From the NCBI GenBank assembly GCA_963697285.1, contig CAVONI010000012.1:992001-1056000 (forward strand): DNA of 64,000 nt, read 5' to 3'. The position numbers were made by a program, and so were the translations under genes. The notes beneath the pieces are model-generated. The model did no database searches and was not told the origin of the DNA. It saw only the letters and a list, made by a program, of their open reading frames with translations. Within the stretch, counting starts at the first letter, position 1; every line of letters starts with the position of its first letter. This stretch comes from JAEUQQ01 sp963697285 (GTDB lineage: Bacteria > Acidobacteriota > Vicinamibacteria > Vicinamibacterales > JAFNAJ01). Shown piece after piece: positions 18,945 to 28,098 of the stretch.

Positions 18945-20090
18945 TTACAGGGGCAGGCTCGCCGTCGCCGCGAGGTCGAGCGGGGCGTAGTCGCCGCGCG
19001 CGATCTTCCGCATCGCCGCGGCGCCGATCATCGCGGCGTTGTCGGTCGACAGCGCCATGCTCGGCACGAACGTCGGCAGTTCGTGCTGCGCGCCGCGCGT
19101 CACGAGGTCGGCACGCAGCCGGCTGTTGGCCGACACACCGCCGGCCACGCCCACGCTGCGCGCGTTGAACCACTGCGCGGCGTCGAACGTGCGGTCGAGC
19201 AGCGCCGTGACGACCGCCCGCTGGAAGCTCGCGCACAGGTCGGCGATCTCCTGCGGCGAGAACACCGTCTGCGGGTCCGGTGCCGGCGCACTGCCCTTCG
19301 GGTCCCATCCAGCCTGCTGCTGGCGCTGCCGCACGTAGCGCAACACCGACGTCTTCACGCCGCTGAAGCTGAAGTCGGTGCGCCACTTCAGCGACTCGCC
19401 GAAAGCGCCCGTCACGCCGCGTGCGGGACCGGCGGCGCGGTCGGCGCCCGTCATCCTCGCGATGGGAAAGTCGATGGCGCGGTCGTTCCCCTCCGCGGCG
19501 AGGCGATCGATGACGGGGCCGCCCGGATACCCCAGGCCCACCAGCTTCGCCACCTTGTCGTACGCCTCGCCGGCCGCATCGTCGCGCGTCTTGCCGACGA
19601 GGATGTACTCGCCCTCGCGCGGCACGTGGTAGAGGCTCGTGTGCCCGCCCGACACGACGAGCACGATGGCAGGCAGCGGCAGGGGGCCGTTCTGCAGGAC
19701 CAGCGACTCGATGTGCCCGGCGAGATGGTGCACGCCGACGAGGGGCTTGCCGTGCACGGCCGCCAGCGACTTCGCGAACGACACGCCGACGAGCAGCGAT
19801 CCGATGAGGCCGGGCCCCTGGGTGACGGCGATCGCGTCCACGTCGGGCCACGTCACCCGCGCCGTCTGCATCGCCTCTTCGACGACGCCGCAGACGTCGC
19901 GGAGGTGCTGGCGGGAGGCGAGTTCCGGCACGACGCCGCCCCACTCGCGGTGGATGGCCACCTGCGACGCGACGACGTTCGAGCGGATGGCCCACGGCTT
20001 TGCCGGATCGTCGGTCTGCTCGACGACCGCGCACGCGGTCTCGTCGCACGAGCTTTCGATGGCCAGGACGCGGATCACCTGAGTCGGCAC
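18945..20090 (-). CDS. tsaD: tRNA N6-adenosine threonylcarbamoyltransferase
   Basis: This 381-residue ASKHA-fold enzyme transfers threonylcarbamoyl from TC-AMP to A37 of ANN-decoding tRNAs, with TsaB and TsaE. Visible marks are VLAIESSCDETACAVV at the N terminus, the metal-binding HHLAGH motif, VVSGGHTSLYHV, and GGVSANSRLR near the C terminus. TsaB/TsaE partners are not in the window. Start is GTG 20090; a second in-frame GTG four codons later is possible. It begins one base before the mtnA stop codon, so the two are co-transcribed. Confidence 0.95.
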   Translation of the reverse strand: MPTQVIRVLAIESSCDETACAVVEQTDDPAKPWAIRSNVVASQVAIHREWGGVVPELASRQHLRDVCGVVEEAMQTARVTWPDVDAIAVTQGPGLIGSLLVGVSFAKSLAAVHGKPLVGVHHLAGHIESLVLQNGPLPLPAIVLVVSGGHTSLYHVPREGEYILVGKTRDDAAGEAYDKVAKLVGLGYPGGPVIDRLAAEGNDRAIDFPIARMTGADRAAGPARGVTGAFGESLKWRTDFSFSGVKTSVLRYVRQRQQQAGWDPKGSAPAPDPQTVFSPQEIADLCASFQRAVVTALLDRTFDAAQWFNARSVGVAGGVSANSRLRADLVTRGAQHELPTFVPSMALSTDNAAMIGAAAMRKIARGDYAPLDLAATASLPL

Positions 20091-21149
20091 CTAGGCAGGA
20101 ACGGGCTGCGGATCGAACAGCCCCCGCAGCGACTCGACGAACGGTGCGCGCGCGATGCCCTTCTCGGTGATGATGCCCGACACGAGCGAGTGCGGCGTCA
20201 CGTCGAACGCGGGGTTGCGGATCCGCGCGCCCGCCGGTGCGACCTGCGTCACGCCGACGTGCGTCACCTCGCGGACAGGACGCTCCTCGATGGGGATCAG
20301 CGAACCGTCAGCCGTTGCGAGATCGATGGTGGAGAGCGGCGCCGCGACGTAGAACGGGATGCCGTGCTCGCGCGCGAGGATGGCCACGGTGTAGGTGCCG
20401 ATCTTGTTGGCGACATCACCGTTGGCGGCGATGCGATCGGCGCCGACCACCACGAAGTTGATCAGGCCCTGGCGCATCAGCGCGCCGGCCATGTTGTCGG
20501 TGATCACGGTCGTGTCGATGCCGTCCTTGACCAGTTCCCATGCCGTCAGGCGCGCTCCCTGCAGGAATGGCCGTGTTTCGTCGGCGAACACCGACACCGG
20601 GATGCCCGCTTCGACGGCGCCGCGGACCACGCCGAGCGCGGTACCGTAACCGGCCGTCGCAAGGGCGCCAGCGTTGCAGTGCGTGAGGATCTTCGCGGGG
20701 CTCGGGACCACGGTCGCGCCGAACGCGCCCATGGCGCGGCAGCTGGCGACGTCTTCGTCGTGGATGGCGCGGGCTTCGTCGGCCAGCCGTCGCTGGAGTT
20801 CGCCCACCGATGCGCCGGCCTGCGCGGTCGCACCGAACACGCGGCGCATGCGGTCGATGGCCCAGAACAGGTTGACGGCGGTCGGGCGGGTCGCCGCGAG
20901 CAACTCGCAGGTCTTCTGGAACTCGGTGGTGAACTGCCTCGTGCCGGTGGCCTTGCTGCGCCGCATCTCGAGGCCGAGGCCCATCGCCGCCGCCACGCCA
21001 ATCGCGGGCGCGCCACGGATCACCATCGTCCTGATGGCGCGGGCCACCTCGTTGGCCGTCTTGCAGCGGACGTAGACCTCCTGGGTGGGCAGCTTGCGCT
21101 GATCCACCATCACCACCGCATCCTCGACCCAGTCAATCGTCGGAAGCAT
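20091..21149 (-). CDS. mtnA: S-methyl-5-thioribose-1-phosphate isomerase
   Basis: This 352-residue enzyme of the methionine salvage pathway converts methylthioribose-1-phosphate to methylthioribulose-1-phosphate. Motifs: MVIRGAPAIGVAAAMG, ILTHCNAGALAT with the catalytic cysteine, VFADETRPFLQGARLT, and GADRIAANGDVANKIGT with the catalytic aspartate. It starts at ATG 21149. The frame extends upstream into a repeat element and that extension should be ignored. No other mtn genes are visible, so the pathway is incomplete here. Located downstream of the nucleoside phosphorylase genes, with which it shares nucleoside-derived substrates. Confidence 0.93.
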   Translation of the reverse strand: MLPTIDWVEDAVVMVDQRKLPTQEVYVRCKTANEVARAIRTMVIRGAPAIGVAAAMGLGLEMRRSKATGTRQFTTEFQKTCELLAATRPTAVNLFWAIDRMRRVFGATAQAGASVGELQRRLADEARAIHDEDVASCRAMGAFGATVVPSPAKILTHCNAGALATAGYGTALGVVRGAVEAGIPVSVFADETRPFLQGARLTAWELVKDGIDTTVITDNMAGALMRQGLINFVVVGADRIAANGDVANKIGTYTVAILAREHGIPFYVAAPLSTIDLATADGSLIPIEERPVREVTHVGVTQVAPAGARIRNPAFDVTPHSLVSGIITEKGIARAPFVESLRGLFDPQPVPA

Positions 21150-21166
21150 CGGGCGATCATAACCTG

Positions 21167-21268
21167 CGAAAGGGGTCACGTCTTTCATTCGCGCATTTCT
21201 CAAGATCTGGCACCTTTGGAGGGGGACAGGTCTTGAAAAATGCTGCAATGAAAGATGTGACCCCTTCG
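21167..21268. repeat. Inverted pair of 43-bp GGGGTCA repeats
   Basis: Left arm 21167-21209 (GGGGTCACGTCTTTCATT...) and right arm 21227-21268 (...AATGAAAGATGTGACCCC) are near-complementary, about 17 bases apart. The right arm matches the unit at 17816 in reverse. The whole could fold into a long hairpin on either strand. It lies between the cytidine deaminase stop (21275) and the mtnA start (21149) and may separate their transcripts. Confidence 0.8.
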
Positions 21269-21274
21269 GGGGTG

Positions 21275-21703
21275 CTAGACCTTGCGGGTGGCGTGGGGGT
21301 CTTCGCCGAGGTGGCGCGCGTCGAATGGCAGGGGCAGCAACTCGCGCATGAAGTGGCGGCCGGTCTCGCCCGACATGTTGGCCATGATGACCTCGATGTC
21401 ACCACAGAACTCCCAGAGAATCTGCCGGCACGGGCCGCACGGCGGGGTCGGCGAGTGGGTGTCGGCCACGACGGCAATACGCGAGAACGTCCGGATGCCG
21501 TCCGACACGGCCTTGAAGATCGCCGTGCGTTCGGCACACAGGGTGAGCCCGTACGTCGCGTTCTCGATGTTGCACCCCAGGATGACGGTGCCGTCAGCCG
21601 CCTCGAGCGCAGCACCCACCCTGAAGCCCGAGAACGTCGCGACGGCCCGCTCGCGTGCCTGGCGCGCGAGCGCGATCAGTTCCTCGTCGGTGACGCGGGT
21701 CAT
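21275..21703 (-). CDS. cdd: Cytidine deaminase
   Basis: This 142-residue zinc enzyme deaminates cytidine and deoxycytidine to uridine and deoxyuridine. The zinc site is complete: TLCAERTAIF (C-A-E) and TPPCGPCRQILWEFC (PCxxC). The N terminus TDEELIALARQARERAVATFSGFRVGAAL matches the small tetrameric bacterial type. The ATG overlaps the purine nucleoside phosphorylase stop (ATGA), so it is the last gene of the nucleoside-salvage operon. Confidence 0.95.
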   Translation of the reverse strand: MTRVTDEELIALARQARERAVATFSGFRVGAALEAADGTVILGCNIENATYGLTLCAERTAIFKAVSDGIRTFSRIAVVADTHSPTPPCGPCRQILWEFCGDIEVIMANMSGETGRHFMRELLPLPFDARHLGEDPHATRKV

Positions 21704-22525
21704 GCCGGCAGCCTTTCGAGGATCCCCTCGATGAGCCCGATGAACTCGCCCTTCACGCGGCGCGCCGTCGCCATCACCTCGTCGTGGTGCAGTGGCTGCG
21801 GCAGCACGCCCGCGGCCATGTTCGTGATGCACGAGAGGCCGAGCACCTCGATGCCCATGTGGCGCGCAACGATCGCTTCGGGAACGGTCGACATCCCGAC
21901 CGCGTGCGCCCCGATGGTGCGCAGGAAGCGGATCTCTGCGGGCGTCTCGTAGCTCGGACCATGCAGGCCCGCGTAGACCCCGTGCTCGAGGCCGATGCCC
22001 CGCGCGGCGGCGACCGTCGTGCGCCAGGGCGCGCAGCCCCGTCGAGTAGACCTCGGTCATGTCGGGGAACCGGTGCCCGAACCGCTCGTCGTTGGGCCCG
22101 ATCAGCGGATTGGTCCCGAACATGTTGATGTGGTCGTCGATCACCATCAGCGCACCGGCCGAGAACGACGTGTCGATGCCGCCGGCCGCATTGGTCAGCA
22201 GCACCCGCTTCACGCCCAGCCGCCCGAGCACGCGCATCGCAAACGTCACCGTCTGCATGTCGTGCCCCTCGTAGTAGTGCGCGCGGCCCGAGAACGTCGC
22301 GATGCGGCGTGCGCCGCTCGTGCCGACGACGAGTTTGCCCGCATGGCCGATCACCGCGCTGGCGGGAAAGTGCGGAATCTCGCCGTAGGGAATCGCCGTC
22401 GCGTCGCCAAGCGACTCGCCGAAATCACCGAGCCCCGACCCAAGCACGATGGCCGTGTCGGGGAATGAACCCACACGCTGCACCAGCCACGAGGCGGCAG
22501 CCGAAACGCGATCGAAGTAGTCCAT
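21700..22525 (-). CDS. Purine nucleoside phosphorylase (one frameshift)
   Basis: This protein of about 275 residues belongs to the trimeric NP-I family (PunA/DeoD2-like), which cleaves purine nucleosides with phosphate to base and (deoxy)ribose-1-phosphate. Motifs are GSGLGDFGESL, HAGKLVVG, RAHYYEGHDM, VLLTNAAGGID, GPSYETPAEIRFLR and VGMSTVPEAIVARH. The frame changes near 22035; deleting one base in GCACGACGG restores AHATVAAARGIGLEHGVY. Length is 3n+1. Start is the ATG at 22525, or a TTG four codons upstream overlapping the transporter stop. Both ends are overlapped by operon neighbours. Confidence 0.9.
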
Positions 22526-22533
22526 GTCGAGGC

Positions 22534-23893
22534 TCAAATCAGGATGGCGGCCAGCGAGGCGTTGATCAACGTGGCGACGAAGCCGGCGAACAGCGCGCGT
22601 GAGCCGAGCCGGGCCAGGTCAGACCGTCGGTTCGGCGCCATCGCGCCAATGCCCCCGAGCTGGATGCCGATCGACCCGAGGTTCGCGAAGCCGGTGAGCG
22701 CATAGGTGGCGAGCTGGTATGAACGAGGATCCAACTGGTCTCTGTACGTCGTCGTGAGCTTCACGAACGAGACGAACTCGTTGGCTACGAGCTTGGTGCC
22801 CAGCAGGTCGGCCACCATCGGGATGTCCTTGGGCGTGACACCCATCAGCACGGCCACGGGCGCGAACACCACCGAGAAGACTTTCGCCAACGACAAGCCT
22901 TCGCGAACGTATCCGAGGACGCCGTCGATCAGCGCGATGCCGGCCAGGAAGGCGATCAGCATCGCCGCGACGTTGATGGCAAGCGACATGCCGTCCGATG
23001 CCCCCGACGCGGCCGCATCCACGACGTTGACGTGCTTGATCTCGACCTCGATGCGGGCATCGCCGCTTGTGGCAGGATGCCCGGTTTCGGGCAGCAGGAT
23101 CTTCGACAGGTACAACCCGCACGGCGCGGCCATGACGCTGGTGGTCAGGATGGCAATCGGATCGGCGCCGAGGCTGATGTAGACGGCCATCAGCCCACCG
23201 GAGATGGTGGCCATGCCGCCCACCATCATCGCGAGCAGTTCCGACTGCGTCATTCCCGGCCACGAACGGCTTGACGATCAGCGGCGCCTCGGTCTGGCCC
23301 ATGAACACGTTGGCCGCCGCCGACAGGGTCTCGGCGCCGCTCGTCCGCATCAGGAACATCATCGACTTGGCCATGATCTTGACGACGAACTGCAGGATGC
23401 CGAAGTAGTAGAGCACCGTGAAGAGCGACGAGACGAAGACGATGGTGGTGAGGGCCACCGCGACGAAGACAAAGCCGTTGCCGGGGCCGAACACCTTGTC
23501 CATCTCGGGCTGATTGGCGATCACGCCGAACACGAACCGCGCGCCTTCGAGCGAGTAGTTGAGCACCTGGGCGACGACGCGCGCGATCGCGCTGAACAGC
23601 TCGTAGCCGGGCCGCCAGTCGCCGATTTGCAGCTTCAGGATGAACAGCGCCAGCAGCAGCTGGATCGCGAACCCCCAACCGACAGTGCGCCAGTTGATCG
23701 CGCGGATGTTCGACGACATCGAGCAGGTCAGCGACACCATGCACAGCACGCCGGCCACCGCCTGGCCGCGGGGACCGATCGTGCCCTGGAGCGCGTAGGC
23801 CATCGCCAGGAGGGCCGCGGCGGCAACAGCGAAGAGGGCACGCTGCGTGCGCGTGTCGGAGGTCGCAAGAGACGAGGGGGCAGACTTGGCCAT
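22534..23893 (-). CDS. CNT-family nucleoside transporter (one frameshift)
   Basis: This permease of about 453 residues resembles the concentrative nucleoside transporters NupC/CNT. The Nucleos_tra2 core begins at EGARFVFGV, followed by the gate motif AANVFMGQTEAPLIVKPFV and the C-terminal GFANLGSIGIQLGGIGAM. It uses a proton or sodium gradient to import nucleosides. The frame changes near 23253 in CCGGGAATGACG; removing one base joins KPFV to GMTQSELLAMMVGGMAT. Length is 3n+1. The gene lies between the nucleoside phosphorylases, fitting an import-and-cleave operon. Confidence 0.9.
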
Positions 23894-23904
23894 CGGTCAG
23901 GCAC

Positions 23905-25212
23905 TCACGCCGTGAGGCGCTCGAGGATCAGCGGCGTCCGGGAGGCCGGGCCATCGCCGAGGGTGAAGGCCGCACGCACGTCGGCGCGGGCCTGGTCGCG
24001 ACGACCCGCGTCGCGCGCATGAATCTCGCACACTGGCTGTCCAGATACCAAGCGGTCGCCGACGCCGGCCTTCAGGACGAGACCCACCGCCGGGTCGACC
24101 GCGTCGCCGACACGCTCACGGCCCGCCCCGAGGCCGACGGCCGCGCGACCGAGCGCCAACGCGTCGATCCGCTGGACGACGCCGGCGCCGTCTGCCGTGA
24201 CCACGTCCACGAACGGCGCCGCGGGCAGCACGTCGGGGCGATCCACGACGCCCGGGTCGCCGCCCTGCGCCTCGACCATCTGCGCGAACCGCTCCAGCGC
24301 ACGGCCCGAGGTCAGCGCCGCGCGGATCGCCTCCGCTGCGGAGGGCTCGTCGGCACACACCCCCGACACCACCAGCATTCGTGCGGCCAGGGCGAGCGAT
24401 ACCTCCTCGACGTCAGGCGGTCCGTCCCCTCGCAGCGTCGCGATGGCTTCCCGCACCTCGAGGGCATTGCCGATGGCACAGCCAAGCGGGGCGTCCATCG
24501 CCGTGATCAGGGCCTCGGTCCGCACGCCGTTGGCCCGTCCCGTCGCGACGAGCATGCGAGCGAGTTCGCGGGCGGCGCCAGTGTTCGTCATGAACGCGCC
24601 CTGCCCGGCCTTGACGTCGAGCACCAGCGCGCCGATGCCCTCGGCGATCTTCTTGCTCATGATGGACGCCGTGATGAGCGGGATGCTGTCGACCGTGGCG
24701 GTGACGTCGCGCAACGCGTAGAGCACGCGGTCGGCGGGCGCGACCTGGGCCGTCTGCCCGATGATGGCGCAGCCGACCCGGCGCAGGATGTCTCGGAACA
24801 CCTCGATCTCGACGCTCGTCCGGAATCCCGGGATGGCCTCGAGCTTGTCGAGCGTGCCCCCGGTGTGACCGAGCCCGCGCCCCGACATCATCGGCACGCA
24901 GGCCCCGCAGGCGGCCACCACCGGGGCGACGATCAACGATGTCTTGTCACCGACGCCACCCGTGCTGTGCTTGTCGACCCGGGGGCGGTCGATCGTCGAC
25001 AGGTCGATGCGCGCTCCCGACGCCACCATCGCCTCGGTGAGCGCCGCGGTCTCGTCGCCCGACATGCCGCGCCAGACGATCGCCATGAGCAGCGCTGCCG
25101 CCTGGTATTCGGGCCAGGAGCCGTCACAGACCCCGGTGACGAAGGCCCCGATGGCCTCGCGCGACAGCACGCCGCCATCACGCTTCGTGCGAATCACGTC
25201 GACGGCACGCAT
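23905..25212 (-). CDS. deoA: Pyrimidine-nucleoside (thymidine) phosphorylase
   Basis: This 435-residue enzyme phosphorolyses thymidine or uridine. The family signature is present as KHSTGGVGDKTSLIVAP with MSGRGLGHTGGTLDKLEAIP. The phosphate-binding lysine and serine region SIMSKKIAEG and the C-terminal barrel-sandwich domain (QRIDALALGRAAVGLGAGRE) are complete. Start is ATG 25212. It is the first gene of the leftward salvage operon. The amidohydrolase at 25280 is divergent, and the 67 bases between them include TATACT near 25240 that may serve as a -10 box. Confidence 0.93.
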   Translation of the reverse strand: MRAVDVIRTKRDGGVLSREAIGAFVTGVCDGSWPEYQAAALLMAIVWRGMSGDETAALTEAMVASGARIDLSTIDRPRVDKHSTGGVGDKTSLIVAPVVAACGACVPMMSGRGLGHTGGTLDKLEAIPGFRTSVEIEVFRDILRRVGCAIIGQTAQVAPADRVLYALRDVTATVDSIPLITASIMSKKIAEGIGALVLDVKAGQGAFMTNTGAARELARMLVATGRANGVRTEALITAMDAPLGCAIGNALEVREAIATLRGDGPPDVEEVSLALAARMLVVSGVCADEPSAAEAIRAALTSGRALERFAQMVEAQGGDPGVVDRPDVLPAAPFVDVVTADGAGVVQRIDALALGRAAVGLGAGRERVGDAVDPAVGLVLKAGVGDRLVSGQPVCEIHARDAGRRDQARADVRAAFTLGDGPASRTPLILERLTA

Positions 25213-25279
25213 CAGTGGCCGTGAGTATAAGGGAATCCGTCTATACTTTGCCGCGCTGGCCCCCGTCCAAGGAACCCCG

Positions 25280-26968
25280 ATGCACCGCCTCGTCACGCCT
25301 GCTGCCACGGCACTCACGGTCGTCATTACGCTGGCGCTTCCCACGCTCAGCGCCCAGGACACGCCGCCGGCCGACCTCATCGTTCACAACGCCGTCGTGT
25401 ATACGGTAGACGCGAAGGGCTCGCGCGCGACCGCCGTCGCGGTGACGGGATCCCGTTTCGTGTTCGTCGGCGACAACGCGGGGGCGTTGGCACGGCGTGG
25501 CCCCTCGACACGTGTGATCGATGCCGGGGGACGTGCGATCGTGCCCGGCCTGCACGACGCGCACGGGCACTTCCTGGGCCTCGGCGCAAGCCTCCAGCAG
25601 ATCGACCTGCGCGGAACGACGAGCTTCGAGCAGGTCGTCTCGATGGTGGGAGCCAGGGTCGCGAAGGCCGCGCCGGGCGAGTGGATCCTCGGCCGCAGCT
25701 GGGACCAGAACGACTGGCCGAACCAGGCCTGGCCGACGAAGGCGGCCCTGGACGCGGTCTCGCCCCGCAACCCGGTGTTCCTCACGCGCGTCGACGGCCA
25801 CGCCGCGATCGCCAACTCGCTCGCGCTGGCCATCGCCGAGGTCAGGAAGGTGACACCAGATCCCGAGGGCGGGCGCTACATCCGCGACGCCGCCGGGAAT
25901 CCCACGGGCGTCATGGTCGATCGCGCCATGCGTGCGGTCGGGGCCCTGATTCCAGAGCCGTCGGTGCGCCAGCTCGAAGAGCAGATCCTCCTGGCCGATG
26001 CCGAGGCGCGGAAGCTGGGCCTGACCATGGTGCACGATGCGGGAGCCGACACCGAGACGGTGGACGCCTACAAGCGCCTGATCGACCGCGGTGCGCTGCA
26101 GACGCGGCTCTACGTGATGCTGGGGATGCCGCTCGCGCAGCTCGCACCGTTCTTCAAGGCGGGGCCCGTCACCGATTACGGCGACCACCACCTTGCCGTC
26201 CGCGCCATCAAGATCGGTGCTGACGGCGCGCTGGGCTCACGAGGGGCCGCCATGCTCGCACCGTACAGCGATGAACCGGGCACGTCGGGGTTCCTCACGA
26301 CCCCCGAGCCCGAGATCTACGCGCGGACGCTGGCGGCGTCGAAAGCGGGGTTCCAGACCTGTATCCACGCGATCGGCGACCGCGCGAACCGCGTCACGAT
26401 GGATGTGTTCGAGCGCGTCCAGCGCGAGGTGCCCGGGGCGCGCGCCCTGCGGATGCGCAACGAGCACGCCCAGATTCTCGACCCGGCCGACATCCCGCGC
26501 TTCAAGGCCCTCGATGTCATTGCCTCGATGCAGGCGACGCACGCGACGTCCGACATGCCGTGGGTGCCCGCACGCATCGGCACGGCGCGCACGGCGGCCG
26601 GCGCATACGTGTGGCACACGCTGCTCGCGGCGGGAGCGGTCCTGGCGAACGGGTCCGACTTCCCCGTCGAGGAGCCGAACCCGATGCTCGGCCTGTACGC
26701 GTCGATCACGCGGCAGGATCGCCAGGGCCAGCCGCCCGGCGGGTGGATGCCGCACGAGCGGCTGACACGTGACGAGATGCTGCGCTCGTTCACGATCAAC
26801 GCCGCGTACGCCGCGCACGCCGAGAAGGACCTCGGCTCGATCGAGGCCGGCAAGCTGGCCGACTTCGTGATGCTGTCAGACGACGTGATGACCGTCGATC
26901 CGCCGCGCATCCTGCAGACGACGGTCGTGCGCACCGTGATCGGTGGCAGGATCGTGTACGAGCGATAA
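25280..26968 (+). CDS. Exported YtcJ-like amidohydrolase
   Basis: This 562-residue metal-dependent hydrolase of amidohydrolase family 3 has a signal peptide at 1-25 (TLSAQ). The N-terminal beta-sandwich gives VYTVDAKG and AVAVTGSRFVFVGD. The metal site starts with LHDAHGHFLGLG (HxH), followed by IGADGALGSRGA, CIHAIGDRANRV, NEHAQILDP and ANGSDFPVEEPNPM. YtcJ-type enzymes hydrolyse N-acyl or carbamate-like substrates; the true substrate is unknown. Start ATG at 25280 is the one with the signal peptide. It begins a rightward run of exported proteins. Confidence 0.9.
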   Translation: MHRLVTPAATALTVVITLALPTLSAQDTPPADLIVHNAVVYTVDAKGSRATAVAVTGSRFVFVGDNAGALARRGPSTRVIDAGGRAIVPGLHDAHGHFLGLGASLQQIDLRGTTSFEQVVSMVGARVAKAAPGEWILGRSWDQNDWPNQAWPTKAALDAVSPRNPVFLTRVDGHAAIANSLALAIAEVRKVTPDPEGGRYIRDAAGNPTGVMVDRAMRAVGALIPEPSVRQLEEQILLADAEARKLGLTMVHDAGADTETVDAYKRLIDRGALQTRLYVMLGMPLAQLAPFFKAGPVTDYGDHHLAVRAIKIGADGALGSRGAAMLAPYSDEPGTSGFLTTPEPEIYARTLAASKAGFQTCIHAIGDRANRVTMDVFERVQREVPGARALRMRNEHAQILDPADIPRFKALDVIASMQATHATSDMPWVPARIGTARTAAGAYVWHTLLAAGAVLANGSDFPVEEPNPMLGLYASITRQDRQGQPPGGWMPHERLTRDEMLRSFTINAAYAAHAEKDLGSIEAGKLADFVMLSDDVMTVDPPRILQTTVVRTVIGGRIVYER

Positions 26969-26983
26969 TCGAGCTCCACGTGG

Positions 26984-27445
26984 ATGCCCATGATTGAAGG
27001 CGCCGTCACCGCCGCCATCGGCGCAATGCTGCTCATTGCGATGGTCGGGGTCCTCTCGTGGCGCGCGTTTCGGGTGCCGCCGATCGCGCCCGAGCGGCTC
27101 GTCGTCGAACTGCGCCTCTCGCAGATCGGCGCGCTGGTCCTGGCGACCACGAGCGGGATTGGCGCCGGGCTGGCGATGCTGCAGCTGGGGCATCCCGGTG
27201 CCGGGCTCGAGATCGCCGTGGGATTGGCGTTCCTCGTCGTCGCCATCAACGTCACGTTGCGGGAACCGCACCAGGCGCTGATGCTCCTGGCGTCGGCGTT
27301 CGCCGCCCACGCCGTGTTCGACACCCTGCACCAGCCCGGGTGGCTGGGCGACACGCTGGTGCCGGGCTGGTACTCGCTGGCGTCGGCCATCACGCACTTC
27401 GCGCTCGCGGCGTTGTGCTTCCTGCCCCTGTTCAGGCGCAAGTAG
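26984..27445 (+). CDS. Small membrane protein of unknown function
   Basis: This 153-residue protein has four predicted transmembrane helices (about residues 5-25, 45-65, 75-95 and 125-147) with short loops. A conserved-looking FDTLHQPGWLGDTLVPGWYS sits between helices three and four. No known family was recognised. It begins 16 bases after the amidohydrolase and ends eight bases before the ACP-like gene, so it is probably co-transcribed with both. Confidence 0.65.
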   Translation: MPMIEGAVTAAIGAMLLIAMVGVLSWRAFRVPPIAPERLVVELRLSQIGALVLATTSGIGAGLAMLQLGHPGAGLEIAVGLAFLVVAINVTLREPHQALMLLASAFAAHAVFDTLHQPGWLGDTLVPGWYSLASAITHFALAALCFLPLFRRK

Positions 27446-27452
27446 ACGGGAC

Positions 27453-28031
27453 GTGACCGTGGCTTCTCCCCTGCCCACCGCTGCATGGACCGATGCGCGC
27501 ATCCTCGAGCGCTTCGCCGACGTCGTCGCACGCAGCCTGCGCATCGACCAGGCACGCGTGACGCCCGACACGACCTTGCGCGACCTCGGCGCCGAGTCAC
27601 TCGACCTCGTCGAAATCACCCTCGACGTCGAGTTGGCATTCGGCGTGTTGTGGCCCGAACGGCACGTGCTCGAGATCGCGACCGAGGAGCTTGGCGCCGC
27701 CGCCGTGGCCGACGGAGAGCACGTGACCGCCACGGGGTTGGCCCTGCTGCGCGACCGCTTGCCGCACGCGGCCTTCGCCGCCCTTCCGCCGTCACCGACG
27801 ACGCGCGACGCGATGGGCCTGTTCCTGCGGATCGACGTGTGGGTCGCCGTCATCCGGAGCCTGCTCGAGGCCGCCCCGCGGGCATGCCCGACGTGCGGAT
27901 CGGCGCTGGTCCTGGGGTCGCCCGCGCGGGTGAAGTGCCCCACGTGCGGCGGGGAGCATGACCTCGTGGCAGGCGACGAGGTCAACCGGCAGTGGATCCG
28001 CGCCTGGCAGGCAGCGCGCACCATGCCATGA
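27453..28031 (+). CDS. Acyl-carrier-like domain fused to a zinc ribbon
   Basis: This 192-residue soluble protein starts at GTG. Residues about 14-80 form an acyl carrier protein domain: a four-helix pattern with TLRDLGAESLDLVEITLDVE, where Ser49 is the expected phosphopantetheine site. A middle helical linker (about 95-140) is followed by a two-CxxC zinc ribbon at 145-165 (ACPTCGSA ... KCPTCGGEHD), then a short basic/Trp helix (NRQWIRAWQAART). An ACP with an appended zinc ribbon is an arrangement I do not recognise. No acyltransferase or ketosynthase lies nearby, so the acyl chain and partner are unknown. Confidence 0.75.
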   Translation: MTVASPLPTAAWTDARILERFADVVARSLRIDQARVTPDTTLRDLGAESLDLVEITLDVELAFGVLWPERHVLEIATEELGAAAVADGEHVTATGLALLRDRLPHAAFAALPPSPTTRDAMGLFLRIDVWVAVIRSLLEAAPRACPTCGSALVLGSPARVKCPTCGGEHDLVAGDEVNRQWIRAWQAARTMP

Positions 28032-28098
28032 TCCGCCGACCCAGCTCATCATGAGTGTGATAGGGTGCGCGCGGTTTCATTCGAAGGAGTCCGCCCCG

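Noticed and set aside
18379..20049. A 556-residue minus-strand ORF in another frame of tsaD and yjbQ
   Set aside because: It is the +1 shadow of tsaD. It is Arg/Ala-rich with no domain, whereas the tsaD frame is complete.
18588..21236. An 882-residue plus-strand ORF across tsaD and mtnA
   Set aside because: It lies antisense to two well-supported genes and has the His/Arg/Asp-rich composition of high-GC antisense frames.
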